Below, piece after piece: positions 45,363 through 55,257 of a stretch of DNA of 64,000 bases. A program made the position numbers and the translations under genes. Positions within the stretch are counted from its first letter, which is position 1. Each line of letters starts with the position of its first letter. The notes under the pieces were generated by a model that was given only the letters and a program-made list of their open reading frames with translations, was not told where the DNA came from and did no database searches. Source of the stretch: Thiosulfativibrio zosterae (lineage in GTDB: Bacteria; Pseudomonadota; Gammaproteobacteria; Thiomicrospirales; Thiomicrospiraceae). The DNA lies in NCBI RefSeq assembly GCF_011398155.1, contig NZ_AP021888.1, forward strand, positions 2,454,001 to 2,518,000. Direction: 5' to 3'.

Positions 45363-47147
45363 ATGACTTATTTTGGCAACAATAATCTTAATTCGGATTT
45401 TGATAAGGCTTACCATAAGCTTCTTGATGAAATAGTCAGTCAAACCTCAGTCGCTTTTTACGTTCTAAATCTAAAAAACCATTCAATTGAGTTTACGAAT
45501 AACGCATTCAACTCTCTATTTGCCTGCCAATCTGGTTATTTTCATAAAAAAGATTTTAGCCTTTTCAAAGACTTTTTAACCGAAGAAGATTATCTTTGTT
45601 TCTTTAAGATTCATTTTCAAAGTTACATTCGATTGACACGAGCGAAGCCTAATAAGACGGTTCAAGAAATTAATATATTGGATAAAAATCTTAAGCAAAG
45701 AACATTAAAAGTTTCAATATCTTCATTATCTCTTTCCCAAGATTGTAAACCTAGCCATGTCTTAGTTCAGTTAATAGATATTACAATTCAAAAGAACCGA
45801 GAGAAAGAACTTATAGAATCTGAAAAGATTTTACATTTCATATCACATCATGATGCCCTTACAGAATTACCCAATCGAAAATTGTTAATCCACTATTTGA
45901 ATGACAGTATTTTAGATTTTGAAAAAAAACAAGAAGGTTTTACAGTCATTTTCTTTGATATTGATAATTTTAAAAATATTAATGATAGCTATGGTCATAA
46001 AGTTGGAGATTCTGTTTTATTGGCTTTCAGCCAGCGTATAAAAGAAGTTATCTACCCAGGCGATATTTTAGGGCGCCTTGCCGGAGATGAGTTTGTACTG
46101 ATTGCTTTTAATGTGTCTACAGATCAGCAAATAGAAAGCCTTGCGAAAAAGATAATCTTACAATTTAAAAAAATGATTGAAATTGATGAATTAAAATTTT
46201 TAGTAACTTGCAGCTTAGGCATCAGCAAATTTCCAGATGATGGTAAGACTCCCGGCGACCTTATCAAAAATGCAGATATAGCCATGTATCATGCAAAAAG
46301 AAATGGCAAAAATTTTTATAAAACATACGAACCAAATATGACTCTGGAAATTTTTAAGCGACTTGAAACTGAAAGAGAGATGATGAATGCCATTAATGAG
46401 GAACAGTTCGAAGTATATTATCAGCCACAAGTAAATATAAATACGAATGAAGTCGTTGGACTAGAAGCATTAATCCGATGGAATCATCCAACAAAAGGAC
46501 TGATTAATCCAGACGACTTCATTCCCATCGCAGAAGAATTGCGTTTAATCATTCCCTTAGGTGAGTTTGTATTTCATCGGTCTTGCCAACAAGTACAAAC
46601 GCTCATAGATGAGAATCTTTTTAATGGATATCTCTCAATAAATGTTTCAGGCGTTCAAATAGAACGAGGGAATTTTGTTGAATTTGTTAAGGACTCATTA
46701 GGAAAAACCCTTTTTGAACCCACAAAAATTGAGTTAGAAATTACAGAATCTGTGATTATGAATGATACAAAAAGCTGGATTGACGTTTTGAATAATTTAA
46801 AGAGTATTGGATGTAAAGTTGCCATTGATGATTTTGGAAAAGGTTACTCTTCATTAACACATCTTTCTAATTTGCCCATCGATAAAATCAAAATTGATAA
46901 AGCATTTATTGATGACATATCAGAAACCCAGAATTCCAGATTAATCACTGAAATTGTTATGTTTTTAGCTAAAAAAATGGATTTAACGCCTTTCGCTGAA
47001 GGCGTTGAAAGTGAAGTTCAAAGAGATATTTTAATGTCATTAGGCTGTGAATTTGTTCAAGGCTACTTTTTCAGCAAACCAAAATCATTTAATGACATTA
47101 AAAACTGGCTCAAAAGTGTTAGAGATACTCAATGCCTAGAAAACTAG
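45363..47147 (+). CDS. PAS-GGDEF-EAL c-di-GMP protein
   Basis: A 594-residue cytoplasmic protein. A PAS-like sensor fills about 15-145, followed by a short coiled linker, a GGDEF domain whose signature is A-G-D-E-F at 240-244 (a variant known from active cyclases), and an EAL domain with E-A-L-I-R-W (Glu368), S-I-N-V-S-G, I-T-E-S, D-D-F-G-K-G, K-I-D-K-A-F and A-E-G-V-E. The EAL part looks fully competent. It stands alone to the right of the exopolysaccharide locus, so control of polymer production is plausible but not shown. Confidence 0.93.
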   Translation: MTYFGNNNLNSDFDKAYHKLLDEIVSQTSVAFYVLNLKNHSIEFTNNAFNSLFACQSGYFHKKDFSLFKDFLTEEDYLCFFKIHFQSYIRLTRAKPNKTVQEINILDKNLKQRTLKVSISSLSLSQDCKPSHVLVQLIDITIQKNREKELIESEKILHFISHHDALTELPNRKLLIHYLNDSILDFEKKQEGFTVIFFDIDNFKNINDSYGHKVGDSVLLAFSQRIKEVIYPGDILGRLAGDEFVLIAFNVSTDQQIESLAKKIILQFKKMIEIDELKFLVTCSLGISKFPDDGKTPGDLIKNADIAMYHAKRNGKNFYKTYEPNMTLEIFKRLETEREMMNAINEEQFEVYYQPQVNINTNEVVGLEALIRWNHPTKGLINPDDFIPIAEELRLIIPLGEFVFHRSCQQVQTLIDENLFNGYLSINVSGVQIERGNFVEFVKDSLGKTLFEPTKIELEITESVIMNDTKSWIDVLNNLKSIGCKVAIDDFGKGYSSLTHLSNLPIDKIKIDKAFIDDISETQNSRLITEIVMFLAKKMDLTPFAEGVESEVQRDILMSLGCEFVQGYFFSKPKSFNDIKNWLKSVRDTQCLEN

Positions 47148-47240
47148 TTTGTTCAGGTTTAATGTTATACAGGTATTTAACAATGCGTAATTTTAACGCA
47201 ATCACAATGTTATATTGTTATTATTTTTGTATAATCAAGC

Positions 47241-47507
47241 ATGAATGAAATAAACTGGACAACTAAAGCAATTAAGCAACTGCTGAAGATAGGTGTTTAG
47301 CCAATCAAACAACATATTAAAGATGCTGTCGAACAAGAATTGGCTGACTTTTCAAATTCACGCAACGTTAAAAAACTAAAGAATCATGATTATGATTAAC
47401 GTTTACGGGTAGGTCATTATCGAGTCTTGTTTAATTATTCTGTTAACGGTGTCGTAAATATTGTTACGGTAGAGGAGGTAAAAAAACGAGATGAACGCAC
47501 TTACTAA
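47241..47507 (+). pseudogene. RelE/ParE-like toxin with two in-frame stops
   Basis: The frame from ATG at 47241 gives a RelE-like sequence (M-N-E-I-N-W-T-T-K-A, K-K-L-K-N-H-D-Y, R-L-R-V-G-H-Y-R-V-L-F, V-T-V-E-E-V-K-K-R-D-E). It is broken by TAG at 47298 and TAA at 47397. The first could come from a CAG codon. The frame ends 17 bases inside the downstream antitoxin gene, as in intact toxin-antitoxin operons with toxin first. A perfect TATAAT at 47230-47235 lies just before it. Confidence 0.85.
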
Positions 47508-47835
47508 TGTACAAGTCATTCACCAAGGTGGGCAACCAGCTTTTGTGGTGATTCCTTATGAAGACTATATGAATAGCATTAAGTCTCGCCAAGGTGATGC
47601 GATTGTACCCCATGCCGTGGTTTCTTTAATGATTGACGAAGAAATGACCATTTTTAAAGCTTGGCGTACCTATAAAAAACTAACACAAGCACAGGTAGCG
47701 CAAGCCATGGGCATTGCTCAATCAGCCGTGGCTAGAATTGAATCTGGTAAGCATGAGCCTTCTCTAAGCACCTTAAAATCCTATGCTAAAGCGATTGGTG
47801 TACTACCTGAGCAATTGGATTTAAGCGACAATTGA
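47491..47835 (+). CDS. Xre-type antitoxin left beside a dead toxin
   Basis: A 114-residue protein. The N-terminal 40 residues resemble a Phd-like strand-helix start (Q-P-A-F-V-V-I-P-Y-E-D-Y). The C-terminal part is a helix-turn-helix of the Xre type (T-Q-A-Q-V-A-Q-A-M-G-I-A-Q-S-A-V-A-R-I-E-S-G). It overlaps the decayed toxin frame by 17 bases, the normal order for HigBA/RelBE-like pairs with toxin first. AGGAGG before the ATG is a strong ribosome-binding site. Intact, so it may still repress the operon or neutralise a related toxin elsewhere. Confidence 0.88.
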   Translation: MNALTNVQVIHQGGQPAFVVIPYEDYMNSIKSRQGDAIVPHAVVSLMIDEEMTIFKAWRTYKKLTQAQVAQAMGIAQSAVARIESGKHEPSLSTLKSYAKAIGVLPEQLDLSDN

Positions 47836-47947
47836 TGTTTTTATGATGTCATTGGCAGTGTAAAAATCCCCCCTAACGGCAACTGAAAATTGAACCCTTG
47901 AGTATCATAGCGGTCTTTTGGACCGCATAATTATGTTGACTCAGAAG

Positions 47948-48067
47948 ATGCCTGTGACAATCAATTTACTTTATAAACAAGGCATGGGCATTAAAGTTAT
48001 TGACCGTGGCTGTAAAACTGGGGTAAAAACCCAACAGGTTTTATGGTTTGATGTATCTCAACTTTAA
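47948..48067 (+). pseudogene. IS21-type IstA transposase start fragment
   Basis: Thirty-nine codons with V-T-I-N-L-L-Y-K-Q-G-M-G-I-K-V-I, the beginning of IS21-family IstA helix-turn-helix regions, then unrelated residues and a stop. The 80 bases before it contain G-A-A-A-A-T-T-G-A-A-C-C-C, which resembles IS21-family ends. A 6-bp inverted repeat, GCGGTC/GACCGC, lies at 47910-47926. This is a small remnant of an insertion sequence. Confidence 0.55.
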
Positions 48068-48540
48068 GAGCTAATCACTAACTCTTTTGTAATTAAACAC
48101 TTGCCTCCGATATCTTCAAACACTAAGGTTTTGATGACTGTATCTTGGTAAAGATTGCTTTTATAGTTTTGTTTGAATGTCACCTGGTATTGCTTAGCGT
48201 TGTTTGACCAGGTCTTGTTTTCTGCGCCTATCCAAATATAACCTTTCGGCGCATTAATCCTTTCAGCTCTGAGAGCCTTCCATGCTGCATGAGACATGTT
48301 TTCGGATGCAAAATCAGGTGCATATTGTGCAAGATAAAGATCAACTTTTTTGGTCATCCAAGCATATCGCCAAAAGTCAAAAGTAAGCTCTGCTTTTTGA
48401 CAGGCATTATTTGATCGGTAAGTTTGCGAAGCTATCATTGCATCCGCTACTTCTTTAGACACAGATGATTTCATTGATAGCATCGGTTTTGGACAACTCG
48501 CAAGTCGTTCATCACAACCAACTTTAACCAAGGAGGTCAC
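48064..48540 (-). CDS. NTF2-like lipoprotein, start region damaged
   Basis: A 158-residue frame from GTG at 48540. The C-terminal half (L-Y-L-A-Q-Y-A-P-D-F, R-I-N-A-P-K-G-Y-I-W-I and V-T-F-K-Q-N-Y-K-S) resembles NTF2-like domains found in envelope proteins. The frame is open for ten further codons upstream and reads S-C-T-N-T-Q-E-K-E-K, like the start of a mature lipoprotein after its lipobox. It then hits a TAG and has no signal peptide. The signal region may be frameshifted, so this may be a pseudogene. No partner gene is evident; it ends within the IS21 remnant. Confidence 0.55.
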   Translation of the reverse strand: MTSLVKVGCDERLASCPKPMLSMKSSVSKEVADAMIASQTYRSNNACQKAELTFDFWRYAWMTKKVDLYLAQYAPDFASENMSHAAWKALRAERINAPKGYIWIGAENKTWSNNAKQYQVTFKQNYKSNLYQDTVIKTLVFEDIGGKCLITKELVISS

Positions 48541-48835
48541 TTTTTCTTTTTCTTGAGTATTTGTACAAGACTATGATCTAAAACTAAAAGACTATCTAGA
48601 AAACAAGATTTCTACTTCTCAGGAACTCTTCTTCTGAATAAAGGATGCATTTAGCCATAATTTTTTCTTTTTATGATTAATGTAATTTTTACCATAAAAA
48701 GTGTCTAGTGTTTCTAGGCCTTACCACTAGATCCCCTCAATAAAAAATTAAATGGGTTTGCTTTTTAAAGCCTTTAAATTATGATGACTTTCACAATTGA
48801 AATATGAGATTCTAAAGAATTGAGGGCTCGCTAAA

Positions 48836-51800
48836 ATGTCTAGATATCTACAAATCCTATTGCTACTACTCATCCCATACAGCACCTCTTTTGCAAAAGA
48901 GGCTACCTCTAAAAATCTCATTACATTGACCAATGAAGAAAAAGTTTGGCTTGATGCTCACCCAGTTCTTAATGTAAGTAGTGAACCAGACTATGCTCCC
49001 TGGGATTTTATTGAGGATGGCGAGTCAAAGGGATATTCTGTTGACTACATGAACCTGTTAGCCGAAAAAATAGGGGTGAAGGTTCATTATGAACAAGACA
49101 ATTGGAATAACCTTGTTTCGAAACTTCAAGATGGCCAAATTGATATTGTTCACACCATTTTCAAAAACAATGTTCGAAAAAACGTGGTTTATTCAGAGCC
49201 ATATAAAAAAGTAACCGCCGCACTCTATATCAACACAAAAAGCACTAACCTTAAAAACACGTCTGATATATCAAAACTCGTTATTAGCATCCCTAGAGGT
49301 GACACGACTGCAGATGCATTGATAAAAAAATATCCTAACATTAAGTTGCGCTTGACCAATACCTATACCGAAGCTTTAAAAGATGTTGCCTTTAATAAAT
49401 CGGAGGCTGCTGTATTGGAGTTGGGCGTAGCTAATTACTTAATTAAAGAATTTAACATACCCAATATGAAGGCTATTAATGAGTTCAATGCTGAGGAGTT
49501 AGGATTGGATTATTCGCTTCATTTTGGTGTAGTGGAAAAAAATGCTGTTTTAGTTTCAATTCTGAACAAAGCAATGGATGCGGTTACTCACGAAGAACTC
49601 GCGACATTAGATAAGACTTGGTTATCTTTTGAAACAGAAATTGATTATTCGCTCATCTGGAAAATTCTAGTAGCAGTACTTTTCTTGATGTTAGTTTTCT
49701 CATTTTATAACTACAGACTACGCAATCTTGTCAAAGAAAAGACCAGTGAGCTTCAATCGCTTGTAGATTCTTTTGACCATAATGTCATAGCATCTCGCTC
49801 TGATATCCGAGGAACCATCACTTATGTGACGGAAGCGCTTTGCCAAATTAGCGGTTACTCAAAAGAAGAATTGCTTAATAAACCCCACAATATTTTAAGA
49901 CACCCTGACATGCCGCGTGAAACGTTTGCCGACTTGTGGAATACGATTCAATCGGGTAAAGAGTGGCGAGGCGAAATCAAAAACCGAAAAAAAGATGGCG
50001 GTTTCTATTGGACAGAAGCAATTGTTTCTCCAGAGTTTGACATAAATCAAAATATCGTTGGTTTCAAATCGATTCGCCATGACATTACCGCAAAAAAAGA
50101 AGTTGAAGAACTTACACATTCATTAGAAGAAAAAGTTCAAGAAAGAACTGCTGCTTTAAAACAAAATACCGACTTAATGAGTTATGTTTCTGAAAATGCC
50201 AATCTCGGATTTTGGAATTTCAATCCTCAAGTAGGTGATCTTTTAGTGAATGATGTGTTTGTTAAAATGCTTGGCTATGATCCTCAAGACGTACTCAAAG
50301 AAGATTCTGAAGGCGACATGTTTAAACCCTTTAAAGGTGGTTTAGCATTTTGGAATCAATTGCTTCACCCTGACGATGTTGAACATACTAATAAAGCACT
50401 GATAGGTCATATCAACGGAGAAATCCCTATTTATGATGTAACTTATCGAATGAAAAAAGCGGATGGCAATTACATGTGGTCAACCGCAATTGGACGTATC
50501 TCTAAATATGATCAAGATGGCAAACCCATTAAGTTTGACGGAGTTAACCTTGACATAGATGCCATGAAAAAGGCGCAAGATGAAATTGCACAATTAGAGG
50601 AGCGTAGTCGCTTAGTTCTTTCTGCCGTAGGTGATGGCATCGTAGGTCTGGATACACAAGGCAAAATGACCTTTGCGAACCCAGCAGCACCAAAACTCCT
50701 TGGATATGAGTTGGATGAACTACTTAATAAATCTATGCATGATTTAGTTCATCATACTTACCCTAATGGTAATCATTTCCCTAAAGAAAGCTGTTCAATG
50801 TATCTAACTACCAAAGACGGACAGGCTCGCACCGTTGATGATGAAGTACTGTGGTGCAAAGATGGCACTTCTCTTCCTGTTGAATATTCAACAATGCCTA
50901 TGTACAAAGGAAATGATCTGGTTGGAACAGTGGTGGTATTTAGAGATATCACTGAACGTAAAGCTATGCAACAAGCCATTCTTGCTGAACGCGAACAATT
51001 GCAAATGATTTTAGACACCAGCCCCGTTGGAGTCGCATTTACAGCGAATAGCATTTTTCACTTTACCAACCCTAAATTTGTTGAGATGTTTAATATTCAC
51101 ACCGGTGAGAAAGCACCAGACATTTATGTGAATCTAGAAGAGCGCGATGCAATGTTGCAAAGACTTGACGAAAATGGTCGTGTAGATAATTACGAACTAC
51201 AAATGTACACCCATAATAAAGAAATCCGAGATATGCTTGTGTCTTTCTTGCCTGTTAAATACAACAATGAAAAAGGCATTCTGGGCTGGGTACTTGATAT
51301 CACTGAACGCAAACAACAAGAACAGGCGTTGAAAGAGCATTCAACTTTCTTACAAGCTTTATTGGATACGATTCCTTATCCTGTTTTTTATAAAGATCAT
51401 AAGTCACGCTTTTTGGGTGTTAATCATGCTTATGCCCAAACATTTAATGTTGATCCAAAAGCACTCATAGGTAAAAGAGTACTAGATTTAGACTATTTAC
51501 CCGAGCAAGAACGAATTACCCTTCAAGCTGAGGATGAAGATGTGATTGCAACAGGAGGAGAGTTCAAAAAAGAGATTCAAATTCCTTTTTCAGACGGCCA
51601 ACTTCATGACACGATTCGTTATGTTAAAGCATTTAAAAAAGCGGATGATTCTCCGGGCGGCGTTGTTGGTACCTACACAGATATTACCCCGCTGGTAGAT
51701 GCACGTCGAGCAGCAGAGAATGCAACCAAGGCAAAATCTGACTTTTTGGCGAATATGTCGCATGAAATTCGCACGCCAATGAATGCCATTATCGGTATGT

Positions 51801-53926
51801 CACATCTTGCATTACAAACGGATTTAACTTCAAAACAACGAAATTACATAGACAAAGTTAATCGTGCCGCCGACTCCCTGTTAGGTATTATCAATGATAT
51901 CCTCGATTTCAGTAAAATCGAAGCAGGTAAGTTAGACATTGAAAAAGTCGATTTTAGACTAGAGGATGTCTTTGATAACTTAGCCAGTCTGGTTGGTATG
52001 AAAGCAGATGATAAGGGACTAGAGTTATTGTTTAATGCTAACACAAATATCCCAACAGCTTTGATTGGTGACTCATTACGACTTGGACAAATTATCATTA
52101 ACCTAGGCAATAATGCTGTTAAATTTACCGATGAAGGTGAAATCGTTATTGGTGTTGAAGAAGTCAGTCGCTCTCAAGATCAGGTAGAACTCCACTTTTG
52201 GGTCAAAGATTCTGGCATTGGCTTAACTCCAGAACAACAATCCAAGCTCTTCCAAAGCTTTTCTCAAGCCGATACTTCTACCACCCGAAAATATGGTGGA
52301 ACCGGTTTAGGTCTAGCGATTTCTAAACAACTTGTAGAAATGATGGGAGGCAAGATTTGGGTTGAATCAGAGGCAGGAGAAGGTGCTACCTTCAACTTTA
52401 CCGCCAAATTTGGTTTACAGAAAAATCCACAAGCGCGCCGAGCATACAAAGCAGATGAACTTAAAGGATTGCGTGTTTTAGTGGTTGACGACAATGCCAG
52501 TGCCAGAGAAATACTGTCAACCATGGCTCTCAGCTTTGGACTTGAGGTGGATGTTGCCTTTAATGGGCAACAGGCACTTAAATCCATTGAAGACTCAGAT
52601 AAAAAATCGATTCCATACGACCTCGTTCTTATGGACTGGCAAATGCCGATTATGAACGGTATTGAATGTGTTCACGAGATGCAAAAAATTGGAAACAGTC
52701 ATACTCCTGCCGTCATTATGGTCACCGCTTATGGCCGAGAAGATGCTATGAGCGAGGCCGAGCACCAAAGCGTTCACATTCAATCCGTACTGGCAAAACC
52801 CGTTACACCTTCATCATTGCTTGAAGCAATTGGTGAAGCTTTAGGCAAAGGCGTTGAAATAGGGACTGCAGAAGTTAAGCGCCAAGATACTGCACAAGAA
52901 ACGATGAAAAAACTAGCTGGTGCTAAAATTTTACTGGTTGAAGACAACGAAATGAACCAAGAACTTGCACTAGAGTTGCTCAGACAAGCTGGTATTGAAG
53001 TTACCTTAGCTGAAAATGGCCAAGAAGCACTTGATCGTCTGACTGAAATACACGATTTTGATGGTATTTTGATGGACTGCCAAATGCCCGTGATGGATGG
53101 TTACACCGCCACTAGGGAAATCAGAAAAAATGCCGTATTTACAAAATTGCCTATTATTGCAATGACGGCTAATGCCATGGTTGGTGATAAAGAAAAAGTC
53201 ATTGAAGCTGGAATGAATGATCATATTTCTAAACCTTTAAACGTAGAGGCCATGTTTGCGACGATTGCTCAATGGGTAACACCTGCAAATCCTAAGGAGT
53301 TAGTGACCCCAGAAACGTCTAAAATTTCAGCCCCCCAAGGCTCAATAAACGACCTACCAGGTATCGATACCAATAAAGGGCTTGCTATTTCAATGCAAAA
53401 TATCAAGCTATACACCAAACTCTTGGTTAAGTTTAGAGATGCACAAGCCAATTTTGAGGACAAGTTCAAGGCCGCACAACAAGATGCTGATCCAACTGCA
53501 GCAACTAGAGCTGCACATACCTTAAAAGGCGTTGCTGGAAATATTGGTGCTTTAAGCGTTCAAGCAGCAGCAGCGGAACTGGAAGAAGCATGCAAAAATG
53601 AAGCTGATTCGCTCGTGATTAATACATTACTGCAAAAAACACTAGAAGAACTCTCTCCAGTGATTGATGGATTAAAAGGTGTTGGTGATGAAGCTGTTGA
53701 AGTTCAAGAAAACAATACCGTAGTTGATCCGTCCCTAATAGAACCATTATTAGAAAAACTTAAAATGCTATTGGAAGATGATGATGCTGAAGCTTCTGAT
53801 GTGGTAGAAGAGCTCCTACCGCTAGTGAAAGGCACATCTATGGAAGCCACACTTCGTAAGGTCTCCAACTCTGTTTTAGACTATGAGTTTGAAGAAGCCT
53901 TAGAAGCAATCAATGCATTAGATTAA
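48836..53926 (+). CDS. BvgS-like hybrid sensor histidine kinase
   Basis: A 1696-residue multidomain sensor. A signal peptide is followed by a periplasmic family 3 solute-binding domain (about 30-265) and a membrane helix at about 275-293. Several PAS domains come next ([14 protein letters not shown] and others to about 955). The histidine kinase has phospho-acceptor His976 in [10 protein letters not shown] and the ATPase motifs G-I-G-L and G-G-T-G-L-G-L-A-I. Two receiver domains follow with Asp1267 and Asp1414. A C-terminal HPt domain has His1561 in A-A-H-T-L-K-G. A full four-step phosphorelay is therefore present in one chain. No output regulator is encoded beside it. The ligand is unknown. 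Confidence 0.95.
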   Translation: MSRYLQILLLLLIPYSTSFAKEATSKNLITLTNEEKVWLDAHPVLNVSSEPDYAPWDFIEDGESKGYSVDYMNLLAEKIGVKVHYEQDNWNNLVSKLQDGQIDIVHTIFKNNVRKNVVYSEPYKKVTAALYINTKSTNLKNTSDISKLVISIPRGDTTADALIKKYPNIKLRLTNTYTEALKDVAFNKSEAAVLELGVANYLIKEFNIPNMKAINEFNAEELGLDYSLHFGVVEKNAVLVSILNKAMDAVTHEELATLDKTWLSFETEIDYSLIWKILVAVLFLMLVFSFYNYRLRNLVKEKTSELQSLVDSFDHNVIASRSDIRGTITYVTEALCQISGYSKEELLNKPHNILRHPDMPRETFADLWNTIQSGKEWRGEIKNRKKDGGFYWTEAIVSPEFDINQNIVGFKSIRHDITAKKEVEELTHSLEEKVQERTAALKQNTDLMSYVSENANLGFWNFNPQVGDLLVNDVFVKMLGYDPQDVLKEDSEGDMFKPFKGGLAFWNQLLHPDDVEHTNKALIGHINGEIPIYDVTYRMKKADGNYMWSTAIGRISKYDQDGKPIKFDGVNLDIDAMKKAQDEIAQLEERSRLVLSAVGDGIVGLDTQGKMTFANPAAPKLLGYELDELLNKSMHDLVHHTYPNGNHFPKESCSMYLTTKDGQARTVDDEVLWCKDGTSLPVEYSTMPMYKGNDLVGTVVVFRDITERKAMQQAILAEREQLQMILDTSPVGVAFTANSIFHFTNPKFVEMFNIHTGEKAPDIYVNLEERDAMLQRLDENGRVDNYELQMYTHNKEIRDMLVSFLPVKYNNEKGILGWVLDITERKQQEQALKEHSTFLQALLDTIPYPVFYKDHKSRFLGVNHAYAQTFNVDPKALIGKRVLDLDYLPEQERITLQAEDEDVIATGGEFKKEIQIPFSDGQLHDTIRYVKAFKKADDSPGGVVGTYTDITPLVDARRAAENATKAKSDFLANMSHEIRTPMNAIIGMSHLALQTDLTSKQRNYIDKVNRAADSLLGIINDILDFSKIEAGKLDIEKVDFRLEDVFDNLASLVGMKADDKGLELLFNANTNIPTALIGDSLRLGQIIINLGNNAVKFTDEGEIVIGVEEVSRSQDQVELHFWVKDSGIGLTPEQQSKLFQSFSQADTSTTRKYGGTGLGLAISKQLVEMMGGKIWVESEAGEGATFNFTAKFGLQKNPQARRAYKADELKGLRVLVVDDNASAREILSTMALSFGLEVDVAFNGQQALKSIEDSDKKSIPYDLVLMDWQMPIMNGIECVHEMQKIGNSHTPAVIMVTAYGREDAMSEAEHQSVHIQSVLAKPVTPSSLLEAIGEALGKGVEIGTAEVKRQDTAQETMKKLAGAKILLVEDNEMNQELALELLRQAGIEVTLAENGQEALDRLTEIHDFDGILMDCQMPVMDGYTATREIRKNAVFTKLPIIAMTANAMVGDKEKVIEAGMNDHISKPLNVEAMFATIAQWVTPANPKELVTPETSKISAPQGSINDLPGIDTNKGLAISMQNIKLYTKLLVKFRDAQANFEDKFKAAQQDADPTAATRAAHTLKGVAGNIGALSVQAAAAELEEACKNEADSLVINTLLQKTLEELSPVIDGLKGVGDEAVEVQENNTVVDPSLIEPLLEKLKMLLEDDDAEASDVVEELLPLVKGTSMEATLRKVSNSVLDYEFEEALEAINALD

Positions 53927-53970
53927 AGAAGTTTTAAAACCTAAACCAAAACGAATTCTAAAAATGTCCC

Positions 53971-53987
53971 GCCACTTTTGAAGTGGC
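53971..53987. other. Perfect 7-bp hairpin after the hybrid kinase gene
   Basis: GCCACTT and AAGTGGC with a TTG loop, 45 bases after the kinase stop. No T-run follows on the plus strand, so it is a weak terminator or a structure at the edge of the accessory region. Confidence 0.5.
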
Positions 53988-54058
53988 AGGTGGAAGAAAT
54001 GGGGGTTAAAAGAAATTCAATGGCGCTTGTAAGGTTAGGAAGCGTGATTACCTTTATC

Positions 54059-54084
54059 TGTAAAAGTCACGACTTCATCTGACA
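54059..54084 (+). repeat. Left terminal inverted repeat of the IS481-family element
   Basis: 26 bp beginning TGT; it matches the right end in 21 of 26 positions, including 14 identical inner bases (GACTTCATCTGACA). Confidence 0.85.
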
Positions 54085-54158
54085 CTGCTCTTGAAAAAGA
54101 GCAAGTTTCCCGTTTTGATATTAGGTGTCTAATCAAAATCAAAACAAAGGAAACTCAC

Positions 54159-55193
54159 ATGATTAATACTAATCAAAAAATCATCAAACATAAAGTCGGA
54201 TTACTCAATCTTGCAGAAGAACTTGGCAATGTTTCAAAAGCCTGCAAAGTAATGGGCTTATCTCGAGATACTTTCTATCGTTATAAAGCTGCCGTTGATG
54301 ACGGTGGTGTTGATGCTCTAATCGATAAAACCCGCCGGAAACCCAACCTTAAAAACCGAGTAGATGAAGTAACTGAACAAGCCGTTATTCAATATGCGAT
54401 TGACTATCCTGCTTACGGTCAACTTAGAGCAAGCAATGAACTCAGAAAACTCGGTATATTCGTTTCATCTAGTGGCGTGCGCAGTATCTGGATCAGAAAT
54501 GAACTGGCTAACTTCAAAGACCGTTTAAAAGCTTTAGAAGACAAGGTTGCCAACGACGGCATTATTCTGACCGAAGCGCAGGTCGTAGCCCTTGAAAAGA
54601 AAAAGCATGACGATGAAGTCAGCGGTGAAATTGATACTGCCCATCCAGGGTACTTGGGTTCGCAAGATACCTTCTATGTTGGCACCTTAAAAGGTGTTGG
54701 CAGAATCTATCAACAAACCTTTGTCGATACCTACTCAAAAGTAGCGTTTGCTAAGCTTTATGCCACCAAAACACCGATAACAGCGGCAGATACCCTTAAT
54801 GATCGAGTGCTACCATTTTTTGAGCAACACGAACTGCCCATGCTCAGAATCCTGACTGACCGTGGCACTGAGTATTGTGGTAAAGCGGAGCAGCACGATT
54901 ATCAATTATACTTGGCGCTAAATGATATTGAGCACACTAAAACCAAAGTCAAATCACCGCAAACCAATGGCATTTGTGAGCGCTTTCACAAAACCATTTT
55001 GCAGGAGTTTTACCAAATCACTTTCCGCAAAAAGATTTACACATCAATTGAACAACTTCAAACGGACCTGGATGAGTGGATTCATTTTTACAACCATCAC
55101 AGAACTCATCAAGGTAAAATGTGTTGTGGAAGAACACCAATGGAAACATTGGAAGATGGCAAAAAGATATGGGCTGAAAAGTTCGTAGCTTAA
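54159..55193 (+). CDS. IS481-family transposase
   Basis: A 344-residue DDE transposase. The N-terminal helix-turn-helix has G-N-V-S-K-A-C-K-V-M-G-L-S-R-D-T-F-Y, followed by the L-I-D-K-T-R-R linker typical of the family. The catalytic core has Asp in F-V-D-T-Y-S-K, Asp in L-T-D-R-G-T-E-Y and Glu in N-G-I-C-E-R-F-H-K-T. No stop or frameshift is seen, so it may be active. GGAAAC upstream gives the ribosome-binding site. Confidence 0.95.
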   Translation: MINTNQKIIKHKVGLLNLAEELGNVSKACKVMGLSRDTFYRYKAAVDDGGVDALIDKTRRKPNLKNRVDEVTEQAVIQYAIDYPAYGQLRASNELRKLGIFVSSSGVRSIWIRNELANFKDRLKALEDKVANDGIILTEAQVVALEKKKHDDEVSGEIDTAHPGYLGSQDTFYVGTLKGVGRIYQQTFVDTYSKVAFAKLYATKTPITAADTLNDRVLPFFEQHELPMLRILTDRGTEYCGKAEQHDYQLYLALNDIEHTKTKVKSPQTNGICERFHKTILQEFYQITFRKKIYTSIEQLQTDLDEWIHFYNHHRTHQGKMCCGRTPMETLEDGKKIWAEKFVA

Positions 55194-55229
55194 ACTTAAA
55201 CTGACAGACACTCATAAAAAACGGGGAAC

Positions 55230-55255
55230 TGTCAGATGAAGTCTGAATTTCTACA
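55230..55255 (-). repeat. Right terminal inverted repeat of the IS481-family element
   Basis: Reverse complement of the left end with five mismatches, all in the outer half. Confidence 0.85.
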
Positions 55256-55257
55256 CA

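Larger units (their letters stand above)
54059..55255 (+). mobile_element. IS481-family insertion sequence, complete
   Basis: 1197 bp bounded by 26-bp imperfect inverted repeats that both begin with TGT, as is usual for IS481-family elements, with one DDE transposase gene filling most of the length. No matching target duplication is visible (left flank TTTATC, right flank CATTAG), so one side may have been altered by later deletion or recombination. The right end lies directly against an open recombinase frame that has lost its start. Confidence 0.88.

Noticed and set aside
54922-55188. Second frame of 88 codons inside the transposase gene
   Set aside because: It is a shadow of the transposase in another frame; IS481-family elements use a single transposase frame.
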